Below are positions 54,525 through 63,915 of a DNA stretch of 64,000 nucleotides, one piece after another. The translations under genes were made by a program, and so were the position numbers. Positions within the stretch are counted from its first letter, which is position 1. Each line of letters opens with the position of its first letter. The DNA is taken from positions 1-64,000 of the forward strand of contig NZ_VZQQ01000020.1 in the NCBI RefSeq assembly GCF_014397785.1, written 5' to 3'. The notes below the pieces were generated by a model. That model was not told where the DNA came from, searched no databases, and was given only the letters and a program-made list of their open reading frames with translations. The stretch comes from Paraburkholderia podalyriae. GTDB taxonomy: Bacteria; Pseudomonadota; Gammaproteobacteria; Burkholderiales; Burkholderiaceae.

Positions 54525-55310
54525 ATGCGCCAGCCACAAAGAACCGACATCACGCGATACGATCTTGCGCCACGCCTTGTCGAGGCACGCCGGCAGCACC
54601 GGCCGATCGACGCGCCACCACCCGACAGCCTGCCGCCCGACGCGGCGACCGCCTACGCGATCCAGCAGGCGGTGATCGCGGGTCTCGGCGAGTCGACCGG
54701 CGCGTGGAAGATCGGCGCGAAGTCGCCGGGCGGCGCCACGTCGGGCGCGCCGATTCCGGCTTCGCTGGTGGTGCCGTCGCCGGCGCGGCTCGCGCATGAC
54801 GGGTTCTTTCGCGTGCTGGTCGAGCTCGAGATCGCGTTCCGCTTCGACGTGACGATCGAGCCGCGCGCGCAGGCGTATGCGCGCGACGAGGTGCTGTCGA
54901 AGCTCGGCGCGGTGCTGCCGGCCATCGAGATCGTCGACAGCCGCTTCGCCGAGTGGCCGAACGTCGCGCCGCTCGCGCAGCTGGCCGACGCGCAGAACAA
55001 CGGCGCGCTGATCACCGGCCATCCGGCCGTCTACGCGAGCCTCGCGCGCGGCTTCGACTTCGTGTCGCCCGAACTGGAGCTGGGTTTCAACGGCCGCTCG
55101 CTGATACCCGAAGTGACCGGCAATCCCGCGGGCGATCCGCGCGAGCTGCTCGTGTGGTTCGTCAACCATTGCGCGGCGATGGGCATCACTATCGAGCGTG
55201 ACTGGACCTTGACCACCGGCTCATACGTCGGCGCGCACAAGATCGACGAACCCGGCATCGTGCGCGGTCATATCGACGGACTCGGTGAAGTGGAAATCGA
55301 ACTCACCTGA
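54525..55310 (+). CDS. 2-Keto-4-pentenoate hydratase / FAH-family protein
   Basis: A 261-residue enzyme of the hydratase/decarboxylase branch of the fumarylacetoacetate hydrolase superfamily, Mg-dependent. The family features GAWKIGAKSP, then the metal-ligand acids in VELEIAFRF and AIEIVDSRF, and the catalytic end LTTGSYVGAHKID are visible. Such enzymes act late in meta-cleavage of aromatics, yet no aromatic pathway genes are adjacent here. ATG 54525 gives the family N-terminus. Confidence 0.82.
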   Translation: MRQPQRTDITRYDLAPRLVEARRQHRPIDAPPPDSLPPDAATAYAIQQAVIAGLGESTGAWKIGAKSPGGATSGAPIPASLVVPSPARLAHDGFFRVLVELEIAFRFDVTIEPRAQAYARDEVLSKLGAVLPAIEIVDSRFAEWPNVAPLAQLADAQNNGALITGHPAVYASLARGFDFVSPELELGFNGRSLIPEVTGNPAGDPRELLVWFVNHCAAMGITIERDWTLTTGSYVGAHKIDEPGIVRGHIDGLGEVEIELT

Positions 55311-55354
55311 TCGATGCTGCGGCGCTTGTAACCGCAAATTACAGCGCGTCATTT

Positions 55355-55387
55355 CAAACGGCTGCCCGCGTGCAGCCGTTTTTGTTT
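55355..55387 (+). terminator. Rho-independent terminator after the FAH-family gene
   Basis: A perfect 10-bp stem AAACGGCTGC / GCAGCCGTTT with a 6-base loop is followed by TTGTTTT, 44 bases after the stop codon. Confidence 0.88.
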
Positions 55388-55874
55388 TGGCGAATGCGAA
55401 ATGGTGGCGACCCTTGAATCGTTAACCTGTTCGAATGCTCTGTTTGCATAGCGGCGGGCAGCGAAAACGTCATCACGTGCATGCTTCCAGTGACGAAGTG
55501 TGCGTGCGCAGACAGCCGCATTTTTATAAAGGGTCGACGGTGCAGGTACGGGATGTGCAACCACAACGCGATTGCATGGCGCGATGCAGCGGTAAGGCGA
55601 AGTCATGCAGGCGCACTGATTAGCGATGCGGTGCCGAAGAAATCAGCGGTACAGCGGAGCAGCGCGGATGTGATTCGTTGCAACGTGAGTGAAAAATTGT
55701 AGGTGGTCGAATATTTGTTTCCAGGCGAGGATTGTAGCGTGGCGGTTACGGCGCGATTTTCGCAACGTAGTCCGTGAAAAAAAATTTAAAAGGGTTTAGG
55801 ATGAATTCGAGCGATGTCGTTTCCGAATAGCGCGCCGCGCACGACATCGCCCCAGACTTCGGCGAGGAGGTAGC
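55388..55874. other. Long non-coding region upstream of prkA
   Basis: 487 bases of lower G+C content than the rest of the window. Small frames on both strands overlap each other and look non-protein-like. It must hold the prkA promoter. TGGCGGTTACGGCGCG (from 55740) keeps the GG-N10-GC spacing of a sigma-54 site but matches the consensus poorly. A run of A and T (about 55776-55799) lies close to the start. A strong GAGGAGG (about 55864-55870) serves prkA. Confidence 0.5.
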
Positions 55875-57797
55875 ATGGATATCTACAGCAGTTTCGCGAC
55901 CCGCTTCGAGAAAACACGGGAGGACGAACTCTCGCTCGAGGAGTATCTCGCGCTCTGCAAAGACAATCCCGCCGCGTACGCCACGGCCGGCGAACGCATG
56001 TTGATGGCAATCGGAGAACCGGAACAGATCGACACGCGCAACGATCCGCGTTTATCGCGTATCTTCGCGAACAAGGTCATCAAGGTATACCCCGCATTCC
56101 GTGAGTTCTACGGAATGGAAGAGGTGATCGAGCAGGTGGTCGCCTACTTCCGGCACTCGGCCCAGGGGCTCGAAGAAAAGAAGCAGATCCTGTATCTGTT
56201 AGGGCCGGTCGGCGGCGGCAAGTCGTCGATCGCGGAACGTCTGAAGCAACTGATGGAGCACGTGCCGTTCTATTCGATCAAGGGCTCGCCCGTCAATGAA
56301 TCGCCGCTCGGCCTGTTCGACTACGAGGAAGACGGTCCGGTCCTCGAAGAGCAATATGGCATTCCTCGCCGCTACCTGAGAGGCATTCTGAGTCCGTGGG
56401 CGGTCAAGCGCCTGCATGAGTACAACGGCGACATCCGCAAGTTCAAGGTGGTGCGCCGCTATCCGTCGATCCTTCGTCAGATCGCTATCTCGAAGACCGA
56501 ACCGGGCGACGAGAACAATCAGGACATTTCGTCGCTGGTCGGCAAGGTCGACATCCGCAAGCTCGAACAGTACGCACAGGACGACGCCGACGCGTACAGC
56601 TACTCGGGCGGCCTGTGCCTCGCCAATCAGGGCCTGCTCGAGTTCGTCGAAATGTTCAAGGCGCCGATCAAGGTGTTGCACCCGCTGCTCACCGCGACCC
56701 AGGAAGGCAACTTCAAGGGCACGGAAGGCTTCGGCGCGATTCCGTTCGACGGCATCATCCTCGCTCACTCGAACGAATCGGAATGGAAGGCATTCCGCAA
56801 CAACCGCAACAACGAGGCACTGCTCGACCGGATCTTCGTCGTCAAGGTGCCGTACTGCCTGCGCTATAGCGAAGAGGTCAAGATCTACGAGAAGTTGCTG
56901 CGCAACTCGTCGCTCGCCAACGCGGTCTGCGCGCCGGGCACGCTGAAGATGATGGGGCAGTTGTCCGTGCTCACGCGTTTGCACGAGCCGGAGAACTCGA
57001 GCCTGTTCTCGAAGATGCAGGTCTACGACGGCGAGAATCTGAAGGACACGGACCCGAAGGCGAAGTCGTATCAGGAGTACCGCGACTTCGCGGGCGTCGA
57101 CGAAGGCATGACCGGCGTGTCGACCCGCTTCGCGTTCAAGATTCTGTCGCGCGTGTTCAACTTCGACTCGACGGAAGTCGCGGCCAACCCGGTACATCTG
57201 ATGTACGTGCTCGAACAGCAGATCGAACGCGAGCAGTTTCCGCCGGAAACCGAGCAGAAATATCTGTCCTTTATCAAGGACGTGCTCGCGTCGCGCTATG
57301 CCGAGTTCATCGGCAAGGAGATTCAGACCGCGTATCTGGAGTCGTATTCCGAGTACGGTCAGAACATCTTCGACCGCTACGTCACGTATGCGGACTTCTG
57401 GATCCAGGATCAGGAGTTCCGCGACCACGATACCGGCGAAAGCTTCGACCGTGCGTCGTTGAACGCCGAGCTGGAGAAGATCGAGAAGCCGGCGGGCATC
57501 AGCAATCCGAAGGACTTCCGCAACGAGATCGTGAACTTCGTGCTGCGTGCGCGGGCTGCGAATGCGGGCAAGAACCCCGCGTGGATCAGCTACGAGAAGC
57601 TGCGCGTCGTGATCGAAAAGAAGATGTTCTCGAACACGGAAGAGCTGTTGCCGGTGATCTCGTTCAACGCCAAAGGCTCGGCCGAAGAGCAGCGCAAGCA
57701 TGAAGACTTCGTCAATCGCATGGTGGCGAAGGGCTATACGCCGAAGCAGGTGCGCTTGCTGTGCGACTGGTATCTGCGCGTGCGCAAGTCGTCATGA
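55875..57797 (+). CDS. prkA: PrkA/YeaG serine protein kinase
   Basis: A 640-residue protein of the PrkA family, close to the usual 640 residues. The AAA-type N-terminal domain has Walker A GPVGGGKSS at about 110-118. The C-terminal PrkA domain includes GVSTRFAFKILSRVF and the terminal helix PKQVRLLCDWYLRVRKSS. In E. coli YeaG is linked to nitrogen starvation and stationary-phase stress; in Bacillus to sporulation-type control. It starts after GAGGAGG. It is the first of three genes prkA-yeaH-spoVR that often occur together. Confidence 0.95.
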   Translation: MDIYSSFATRFEKTREDELSLEEYLALCKDNPAAYATAGERMLMAIGEPEQIDTRNDPRLSRIFANKVIKVYPAFREFYGMEEVIEQVVAYFRHSAQGLEEKKQILYLLGPVGGGKSSIAERLKQLMEHVPFYSIKGSPVNESPLGLFDYEEDGPVLEEQYGIPRRYLRGILSPWAVKRLHEYNGDIRKFKVVRRYPSILRQIAISKTEPGDENNQDISSLVGKVDIRKLEQYAQDDADAYSYSGGLCLANQGLLEFVEMFKAPIKVLHPLLTATQEGNFKGTEGFGAIPFDGIILAHSNESEWKAFRNNRNNEALLDRIFVVKVPYCLRYSEEVKIYEKLLRNSSLANAVCAPGTLKMMGQLSVLTRLHEPENSSLFSKMQVYDGENLKDTDPKAKSYQEYRDFAGVDEGMTGVSTRFAFKILSRVFNFDSTEVAANPVHLMYVLEQQIEREQFPPETEQKYLSFIKDVLASRYAEFIGKEIQTAYLESYSEYGQNIFDRYVTYADFWIQDQEFRDHDTGESFDRASLNAELEKIEKPAGISNPKDFRNEIVNFVLRARAANAGKNPAWISYEKLRVVIEKKMFSNTEELLPVISFNAKGSAEEQRKHEDFVNRMVAKGYTPKQVRLLCDWYLRVRKSS

Positions 57798-57823
57798 TGC
57801 GCGCATGATACTCATGGTGTGCC

Positions 57824-57848
57824 GCCCGCACGGTTCGACCGTGCGGGC
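57824..57848 (+). promoter_or_regulatory. Intercistronic hairpin between prkA and yeaH
   Basis: A perfect 11-bp stem GCCCGCACGGT / ACCGTGCGGGC with a TCG loop (closed by T-A). No T-run follows, so it is not a typical terminator. It lies 26 bases after the prkA stop. It may block 3' exonucleases or mark mRNA processing, giving more prkA than yeaH message. Confidence 0.65.
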
Positions 57849-57965
57849 AACCAGCGAGGCGCAGGCCGCAGGGACATAGCATTGCACTGCGCGGCGGGTG
57901 TCTCGCGCACCCGAAATATTAGTGCGGCCGCAGTGGATCGCGGTTGCATGGACGGGAGACCGGGC

Positions 57966-59237
57966 GTGCTTCATCAAATCATCGACCGCAGGTTGGCAGG
58001 CAAGAACAAGAGTATTGCGAATCGCGAGCGCTTTTTGCGCCGCGTCAAAAACTATATTCGTCGTGCCGTGTCGGAGGCGGTGCGCGATCGCAGCATCAAG
58101 GACATCCAGAACACCCAGAGCATCACGATTCCGCGCAAGGACATCGCGGAGCCGTCGTTCCGTCATGGACCGGGCGGCCGGCGCGAGATGGTGCATCCCG
58201 GCAACTCGGACTACATCCGCGGCGACAAGATCCAACGCCCGCAAGGCGGCGGTGGCGGCGGCGGCGGGAGTCAGGCCAGCAACGAGGGCGAGGGTCAGGA
58301 CGACTTCGTGTTCGAGCTGAGCCGCGAGGAGTTCATGCAGTATTTCTTCGACGACCTCGAACTGCCGCGTCTCGTCAAAACCCACCTGATGGCCGTGCCG
58401 ACGTGGAAAAGCGTCCGCGCGGGCTGGGCCGCGGAGGGCACGCCAAACAATATCGACGTGGTGCGCTCGTTGCGCAGCGCGCTCGGCCGGCGCATCGCGC
58501 TCGGCGCGCCGCTCGTGAACCAGCTGCACGAAATGGAGCGGCAGGTCGAAGAGTTGAGGGCCGATCCCGCCGATCGCCGCGACGAGATCAAGCTGCTCGA
58601 GGACGACATTCACCATCTGAAAGGACGCATCTGGCGGATCCCGTTCATCGATCCGTTCGATCTTCGCTACGTGAATCGCGTGAAGCAGCCCACGCCGTCG
58701 AGCCAGGCGGTGATGTTCTGTCTGATGGACGTGTCCGGCTCGATGGACGAGCAGCGCAAGGATCTCGCGAAGCGCTTCTTCATCCTGCTCTACCTGTTCC
58801 TGAAGCGTAACTACGAGCGCATCGAAGTCGTGTTCATCCGCCACCACACGCGCGCCGAGGAAGTCGACGAAGACACGTTTTTCCACTCGACCGAAAGCGG
58901 CGGCACCGTGGTGTCGAGCGCGCTCGAACTGATGCGCAAGGTGATGGACGAGCGCTACTCACCGACTGAATGGAACATTTACGGCGCCCAGGCGTCCGAC
59001 GGCGACAACTGGACCGACGACTCGCCGAAATGTCGCAAGATGCTGTCGGATGACATCCTGGAGAAGGTGCGGTATTTTGCGTATATTCAGGTGACGCCCG
59101 AAGAGCAGAATCTGTGGCTCGAATACGCGCAACTTGCGCTATCGCAGCCGCATATGGCAATGAAGAAGGTCGAAACCGCGGCCGATATTTATCCGGTGTT
59201 TCGCGAGCTGTTCGAGAAGCAGGCGGCGACTTCGTGA
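57966..59237 (+). CDS. yeaH: YeaH/YhbH family VWA-domain protein
   Basis: A 423-residue cytoplasmic protein of the YeaH/YhbH (DUF444) family; E. coli YeaH has a similar length. IIDRRLAGKNKSIANRERF at the start is typical. A glycine-rich linker (GGGGGGGGS, about 94-102) follows. The VWA metal site DVSGS is complete at 255-259. It acts with PrkA; the mechanism is unclear. The start is GTG 57966, decided by GGGAG 7 bases upstream and by the family N-terminus; ATG 57948 is the alternative. Confidence 0.92.
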   Translation: MLHQIIDRRLAGKNKSIANRERFLRRVKNYIRRAVSEAVRDRSIKDIQNTQSITIPRKDIAEPSFRHGPGGRREMVHPGNSDYIRGDKIQRPQGGGGGGGGSQASNEGEGQDDFVFELSREEFMQYFFDDLELPRLVKTHLMAVPTWKSVRAGWAAEGTPNNIDVVRSLRSALGRRIALGAPLVNQLHEMERQVEELRADPADRRDEIKLLEDDIHHLKGRIWRIPFIDPFDLRYVNRVKQPTPSSQAVMFCLMDVSGSMDEQRKDLAKRFFILLYLFLKRNYERIEVVFIRHHTRAEEVDEDTFFHSTESGGTVVSSALELMRKVMDERYSPTEWNIYGAQASDGDNWTDDSPKCRKMLSDDILEKVRYFAYIQVTPEEQNLWLEYAQLALSQPHMAMKKVETAADIYPVFRELFEKQAATS

Positions 59238-59372
59238 TGGAACGTGCCGCAGCGACAGTCGGGCATGCCGAGGCAGGAGCGGCCAGCACGGGAGCCGCTC
59301 GCGCCGGAGCAGTCCGCGATGCTGCAGCACGGGACACACCGGAACGCCCGACGAGGGCAAAGGGAAGTCCGT

Positions 59373-60896
59373 ATGAACGTAGCCGATAGACGGCCTCTGC
59401 CGTGCCCGTCCGACTGGACCTTCGAATTGATCGAAGAGTACGACTCGCATATTGCCCGTGTTGCGGAGCAATACGAGCTCGACGTATATCCGATCCAGCT
59501 CGAACTCATCAGCGCCGAACAGATGATGGATGCCTATGCGTCCGTCGGCATGCCGGTGAACTACCGTCACTGGTCGTTCGGCAAACATTTCCTTTCTACC
59601 GAAAAAAGCTATCGTCGCGGCCAGATGGGGCTCGCGTACGAAATCGTCATCAATTCGAACCCCTGCATCGCCTATCTGATGGAAGAGAACACGATGACGA
59701 TGCAGGCGCTCGTCATCGCGCATGCGGCCTACGGTCACAACTCGTTCTTCAAGGGCAACTATCTGTTCCGCTTGTGGACGGACGCGCACGCGATCATCGA
59801 CTACCTCGTGTACGCGAAAAACTACATCGCGGAATGCGAGGAGCGCTATGGGCTCGATCGCGTCGAGGAATTGCTCGATTCCTGCCACGCGCTGATGAAT
59901 TACGGCGTGGACCGCTACAAGCGGCCGCAGAAGCTGTCGTTGCAGAAAGAGTTCGCCGCGCGTCGCGAGCGTGAGGCGTATCTGCAGTCGCAGGTCAACG
60001 AGTTGTGGCGCACGTTGCCCACGCGCAATACGCCGCTGCCCGAAGAGGTCGAGGGGCGCTATCCGCCCGAGCCGCAGGAAAACCTGCTGTATTTCGCGGA
60101 GAAAAACGCGCCGCTGCTCGAAGCGTGGGAGCGCGAGGTGATCCGGATCGTGCGCAAGATCGGGCAGTACTTCTATCCGCAGCGGCAGACCCAGGTGATG
60201 AACGAAGGCTGGGCGACGTTCTGGCACTACACGCTGCTCAATACGATGTACAACCAGGGCAAGCTCGAAGACGGCTTCATGATGGAGTTTCTCCATTCAC
60301 ACAGCAACGTCGTCTATCAGCCGCCGGTCACGAAGCCGTATTACAGCGGCATCAACCCGTATGCGCTCGGCTTTTCGATGATGAGCGACATTCGCCGCAT
60401 CTGCGAATCGCCGACCGACGAAGATCGCAGGTGGTTTCCGGATCTGGCCGGCAGTCCGTGGCTGCCCGCGATGCACTACGCGATGCGCAACTTTAAGGAC
60501 GAGAGCTTCATCGCGCAGTATCTGTCGCCGCATCTGATCCGCGAAATGCGCCTGTTCTCGGTGCTCGACGACGACATGCGCGACGCGCTCGAAGTATCGG
60601 CGATTCACGACGATAGCGGCTACCAGTACGTGCGCCAGGCGCTCTCGCGGCAGTACGACATGCATCACCGCGAGCCGAATATTCAGGTGTGGGCCGTCAA
60701 TACACGCGGCGACCGCAGTCTCACGTTGCGGCATTTCATGAGCGACAACCGGCACCTGTCGTCGGATAGCGAGGAGGTGCTCAAACATATGGCGCGCTTG
60801 TGGCAGTTCGACGTGTACGTCGAAAGCGTCGACGAAAACGGTACCGTCAGAAAACGCTACGAGTGCCGGTACATGCCGCCGTCCGTGCGAATATGA
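59373..60896 (+). CDS. spoVR: SpoVR family protein
   Basis: A 507-residue soluble protein of the SpoVR/YcgB family. Typical segments are DVYPIQLELISAEQMMDAY, MPVNYRHWSFGK, NEGWATFWH (with conserved His residues that may bind a metal) and GINPYALGFSMM. Function in non-sporulating bacteria is unknown but follows PrkA and YeaH in stress. In E. coli ycgB is elsewhere; here it is the third gene of one operon, 135 bases after yeaH. AGGGA lies upstream of the ATG at 59373. Confidence 0.94.
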   Translation: MNVADRRPLPCPSDWTFELIEEYDSHIARVAEQYELDVYPIQLELISAEQMMDAYASVGMPVNYRHWSFGKHFLSTEKSYRRGQMGLAYEIVINSNPCIAYLMEENTMTMQALVIAHAAYGHNSFFKGNYLFRLWTDAHAIIDYLVYAKNYIAECEERYGLDRVEELLDSCHALMNYGVDRYKRPQKLSLQKEFAARREREAYLQSQVNELWRTLPTRNTPLPEEVEGRYPPEPQENLLYFAEKNAPLLEAWEREVIRIVRKIGQYFYPQRQTQVMNEGWATFWHYTLLNTMYNQGKLEDGFMMEFLHSHSNVVYQPPVTKPYYSGINPYALGFSMMSDIRRICESPTDEDRRWFPDLAGSPWLPAMHYAMRNFKDESFIAQYLSPHLIREMRLFSVLDDDMRDALEVSAIHDDSGYQYVRQALSRQYDMHHREPNIQVWAVNTRGDRSLTLRHFMSDNRHLSSDSEEVLKHMARLWQFDVYVESVDENGTVRKRYECRYMPPSVRI

Positions 60897-60937
60897 GCGC
60901 CGCCTGACTGCCGCCTGAGCGGTCCGTGTCGCCCGTC

Positions 60938-60969
60938 AAGCCCTGCCAGTCCCCAACTGGCAGGGGCTT
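60938..60969 (+). terminator. Terminator of the prkA-yeaH-spoVR operon
   Basis: The stem AAGCCCTGCCAGT / ACTGGCAGGGGCTT has a small loop and one bulged G, followed by a short T-rich stretch (CGTTTCTG). It lies 41 bases after the spoVR stop. Confidence 0.7.
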
Positions 60970-61151
60970 CGTTTCTGTTGGGCGCAAATCCGGCCGACCC
61001 AGGGCTTTCATCAGGTCACGCTGACAAAAAACCTTCCTGTGCTTTCACTTATGTAAAATTCGCGCACCCGCGACGGCCGCTCGGGCTGGGCGCGCGACAT
61101 CAAGGCGGCACCACGACCGTTCTCCTCGTTTAAATAAGGAAAGACACCAGC

Positions 61152-62459
61152 ATGAATGACCAAACCGAACAATACGCGGTGGCCTCGGCGCACGATACAC
61201 GGCGCCGCATTTTTGCAATCGTCGGCGCTTCATCGGGCAATCTCGTCGAGTGGTTCGACTTCTATGTGTATTCGTTCACGGCGCTCTACTTCGCGCCGTC
61301 GTTCTTCCCGAGCGGCAACACGACCACGCAGTTGCTGAACACGGCGGGCGTATTCGCCGCGGGCTTTCTGATGCGGCCGATTGGCGGCTGGTTCTTCGGG
61401 CGGCTCGCCGACAAACGCGGTCGCCGCACCGCGATGATGGTGTCGGTATTCATGATGTGCGGCGGCTCGCTGGTGATCGCGCTGCTGCCCACCTACGCGC
61501 AGATCGGCGCGCTCGCGCCGGCGTTGCTGCTGCTCGCGCGGCTGTTGCAGGGGCTGTCGGTGGGTGGCGAATACGGCACCAGCGCAACCTATATGAGCGA
61601 GGTCGCGCTGAAGGGCCGGCGTGGCTTTTTCGCGTCGTTCCAGTATGTGACGTTGATCGGCGGCCAACTGTGCGCGCTGCTCGTGCTCGTGACCCTGCAA
61701 CAGACGCTGACGACCGAAGAGTTGAAGGCGTGGGGCTGGCGCGTGCCGTTCGTGATCGGCGCCATCGCCGCGTTGATCGCGCTGTATCTGCGTAAATCCC
61801 TTGATGAAACCACCACCGCGGCGATGCGCCAGCGCAAGGAAGCGGGCACGCTGCGCGGACTGTGGGAGCACAAGACCGCGTTCATGACGGTGCTCGGCTT
61901 CACGGCCGGCGGCTCGCTGATCTTCTACACGTTCACCACCTACATGCAAAAGTACCTGGTCAACACGGCCGGCATGCATGCGAAGACCGCGAGCTCGGTG
62001 ATGACCGCCGCGTTGTTCGTCTACATGTTGATGCAGCCGGCGTTCGGCGCGTTGTCGGACCGCATCGGGCGGCGCCGCTCGATGCTGTGTTTCGGCCTGT
62101 TCGCGACCCTCGGCACGGTGCCGCTGCTGCATGCGCTGAAAGACGTGACGAGCCCGTATGCGGCCTTCGCGTTGGTCGTGGTGGCGCTCGCGATCGTCAG
62201 CTTCTATACGTCGATCAGCGGCCTGATCAAGGCGGAAATGTTCCCGCCACAAGTGCGCGCGCTCGGAGTGGGCTTGTCGTATGCGGTCGCGAACGCGATC
62301 TTCGGCGGCTCGGCGGAATACGTCGCGCTGTGGTTGAAGCAGGCCAACGTCGAGTCGATGTTTTTCTGGTACGTGACGGCGATGTGCGCGATCGCGGGCC
62401 TCGTGTCGTTGCGCATGCGCGATCCGTCGACGCAAGGGTATTTGCGGCACGAGCCTTGA
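61152..62459 (+). CDS. kgtP: Alpha-ketoglutarate permease
   Basis: A 435-residue MFS permease with 12 hydrophobic helices. It resembles E. coli KgtP from one end to the other: DTRRRIFAIVGASSGNLVEW, FFPSGNTTTQLLNTAGVFAA, RLLQGLSVGGEYGTSATYMS and VRALGVGLSYAVANAIFGGS. It imports 2-oxoglutarate with protons. It is a single gene; AAGGA lies at 61136-61140. A TAAAAT (61054-61059) may be its -10 element, without a good -35. Confidence 0.93.
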   Translation: MNDQTEQYAVASAHDTRRRIFAIVGASSGNLVEWFDFYVYSFTALYFAPSFFPSGNTTTQLLNTAGVFAAGFLMRPIGGWFFGRLADKRGRRTAMMVSVFMMCGGSLVIALLPTYAQIGALAPALLLLARLLQGLSVGGEYGTSATYMSEVALKGRRGFFASFQYVTLIGGQLCALLVLVTLQQTLTTEELKAWGWRVPFVIGAIAALIALYLRKSLDETTTAAMRQRKEAGTLRGLWEHKTAFMTVLGFTAGGSLIFYTFTTYMQKYLVNTAGMHAKTASSVMTAALFVYMLMQPAFGALSDRIGRRRSMLCFGLFATLGTVPLLHALKDVTSPYAAFALVVVALAIVSFYTSISGLIKAEMFPPQVRALGVGLSYAVANAIFGGSAEYVALWLKQANVESMFFWYVTAMCAIAGLVSLRMRDPSTQGYLRHEP

Positions 62460-62557
62460 GCGGGCAGGGGGCGCGAATCGTCGTGCGTGGCACGTTTCAT
62501 CTCACGACGTTCCGGGTTCCCCAAGTATGCAACTGATCGCGCAGGCTCTCCGCCTGC

Positions 62558-63688
62558 TCACAGACGCTCGCGCAATTTCACCCGCTCGTGCCGTTCGCTG
62601 ACCAGTTCGTTGACGAACTCCTTGACCGCCGCGGCCTGATCCGCGGCGACTACTGGCGCGGCCGCGACGACCGCGACCGCGGCGGCTGCCGCATCGGTCG
62701 CGACGCTGGCGACCGAGCGCCGTGCCCGCAGCGCCGCGCGCGCGAGCATCGCCAGATGGTAGTAGAGCCGCGCGCTCAATCCATAGCGGTAGGCGAACAG
62801 ATGCGCGAGCGCGACTTGCAGGCCCGCGCGCGGCTGGCCGTTGCGCGCGTGAATCGACACGACGATCGGTGCAAGCCGCCGCAGCGCGAGCCGCCGTGAC
62901 GGCTCCAGTCGCGCCGGCAGCTCGAGCGATGTCAAGAACGCATAGGCGCTCAGCGATGCGGCCATCCTGGTGCCGCGCGTGCCGTGCGAGATCGACGTCG
63001 CGGTCTTCCGATAGACCGACACATAGTCGTGCAGATAAAACACCTCGCGCGCGGCAAGGCATAGCTGAGTGCCGAACACGTAGTCGCAGCACACGCCGTA
63101 CCGCTCGTCGTAACCGATCCGCTTGACCAGCCGCGCATCGGCCATCCAGCCATTGTTCGGAAACATCTGGAGCAGGCCGGTGCGGCCCGCGAGCGGCTGC
63201 AGACCCTCGCTGGCCTTGGTGCGCCGGAATGCCGCGTTCAGGCGCACGCTCGCGTCGAGGTCGATCTCCCCGTCGTCATCCGCTTCGTACTGAGCGCCGA
63301 ATGCCGCATCGAGGCGCGGATAGCGCTGCCATAGCGACACGAGTTTGTCGACGGCATCGCTCGTCAATAGATCGTCGTCGTGGATCAGCAGGATCTTGTC
63401 GCCGCGCGCCCACGCGAACAGGCTCGACACATTGCGCGCCTGCCCAAGCGGCGGTTCGTGCTTCTCGTAGCGAACGCGCGGCTCGTCGCGGTAACGCTGC
63501 GCGATCAATTGCCGTGAGCGCGCGTCCGTCGAATCGTCGCCAATCAGGATTTCCAGATGCCGATAGTTTTGCGCGAGGCACGAGTCGATGCATTCGACGA
63601 GCAGCTCGGGACGATTGCACGTGGGCACGCAGATGGAGACATGGGCGACGGGCGCATGGACGAGCGGAGAACTTGATGCAATGGACAT
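62558..63688 (-). CDS. Family 2 glycosyltransferase
   Basis: A 376-residue GT-A fold transferase. VSICVPTCNRPELLVECIDS starts the nucleotide-sugar domain, IGDDS (49-53) is its first acidic motif, and HDDDLL (103-108) is the metal-binding DxD region. The about 110 C-terminal residues are helical, with an Ala/Val-rich stretch (SVASVATDAAAAAVAVVAAA) that could be membrane-associated, then a basic-acidic tail. It probably adds sugars to a cell-surface glycan. It is convergent with kgtP and lies alone. Confidence 0.83.
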   Translation of the reverse strand: MSIASSSPLVHAPVAHVSICVPTCNRPELLVECIDSCLAQNYRHLEILIGDDSTDARSRQLIAQRYRDEPRVRYEKHEPPLGQARNVSSLFAWARGDKILLIHDDDLLTSDAVDKLVSLWQRYPRLDAAFGAQYEADDDGEIDLDASVRLNAAFRRTKASEGLQPLAGRTGLLQMFPNNGWMADARLVKRIGYDERYGVCCDYVFGTQLCLAAREVFYLHDYVSVYRKTATSISHGTRGTRMAASLSAYAFLTSLELPARLEPSRRLALRRLAPIVVSIHARNGQPRAGLQVALAHLFAYRYGLSARLYYHLAMLARAALRARRSVASVATDAAAAAVAVVAAAPVVAADQAAAVKEFVNELVSERHERVKLRERL

Positions 63689-63915
63689 GGATGACGCCTT
63701 TTATCGATCGGAAGCGGCATAAAGCGGCAGAAAGCGGGCAGCCAGTCGCACGGCGCATAGCTTGCTGTTAGCAGCAAAATAGTCCAAGGCGCGGAAAAAA
63801 TATTCGGTAAAAATGAGGAAGAAATGTTTGCTTACAGAAAGGTACTGGAAGGCGAAATGTGATGCGGCCTGGGTGCAGCGCGCAGCCAGGCCGTTTCGGG
63901 ACGGGGTTTATCCGC

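Noticed and set aside
55435..55702. Small overlapping frames of 60-85 codons on both strands
   Set aside because: They overlap each other, lack ribosome binding sites and look non-coding.
55740..55755. Sigma-54-like GG-N10-GC spacing before prkA
   Set aside because: Only the GG and GC agree; the flanking bases match the TGGCAC-N5-TTGC consensus poorly.
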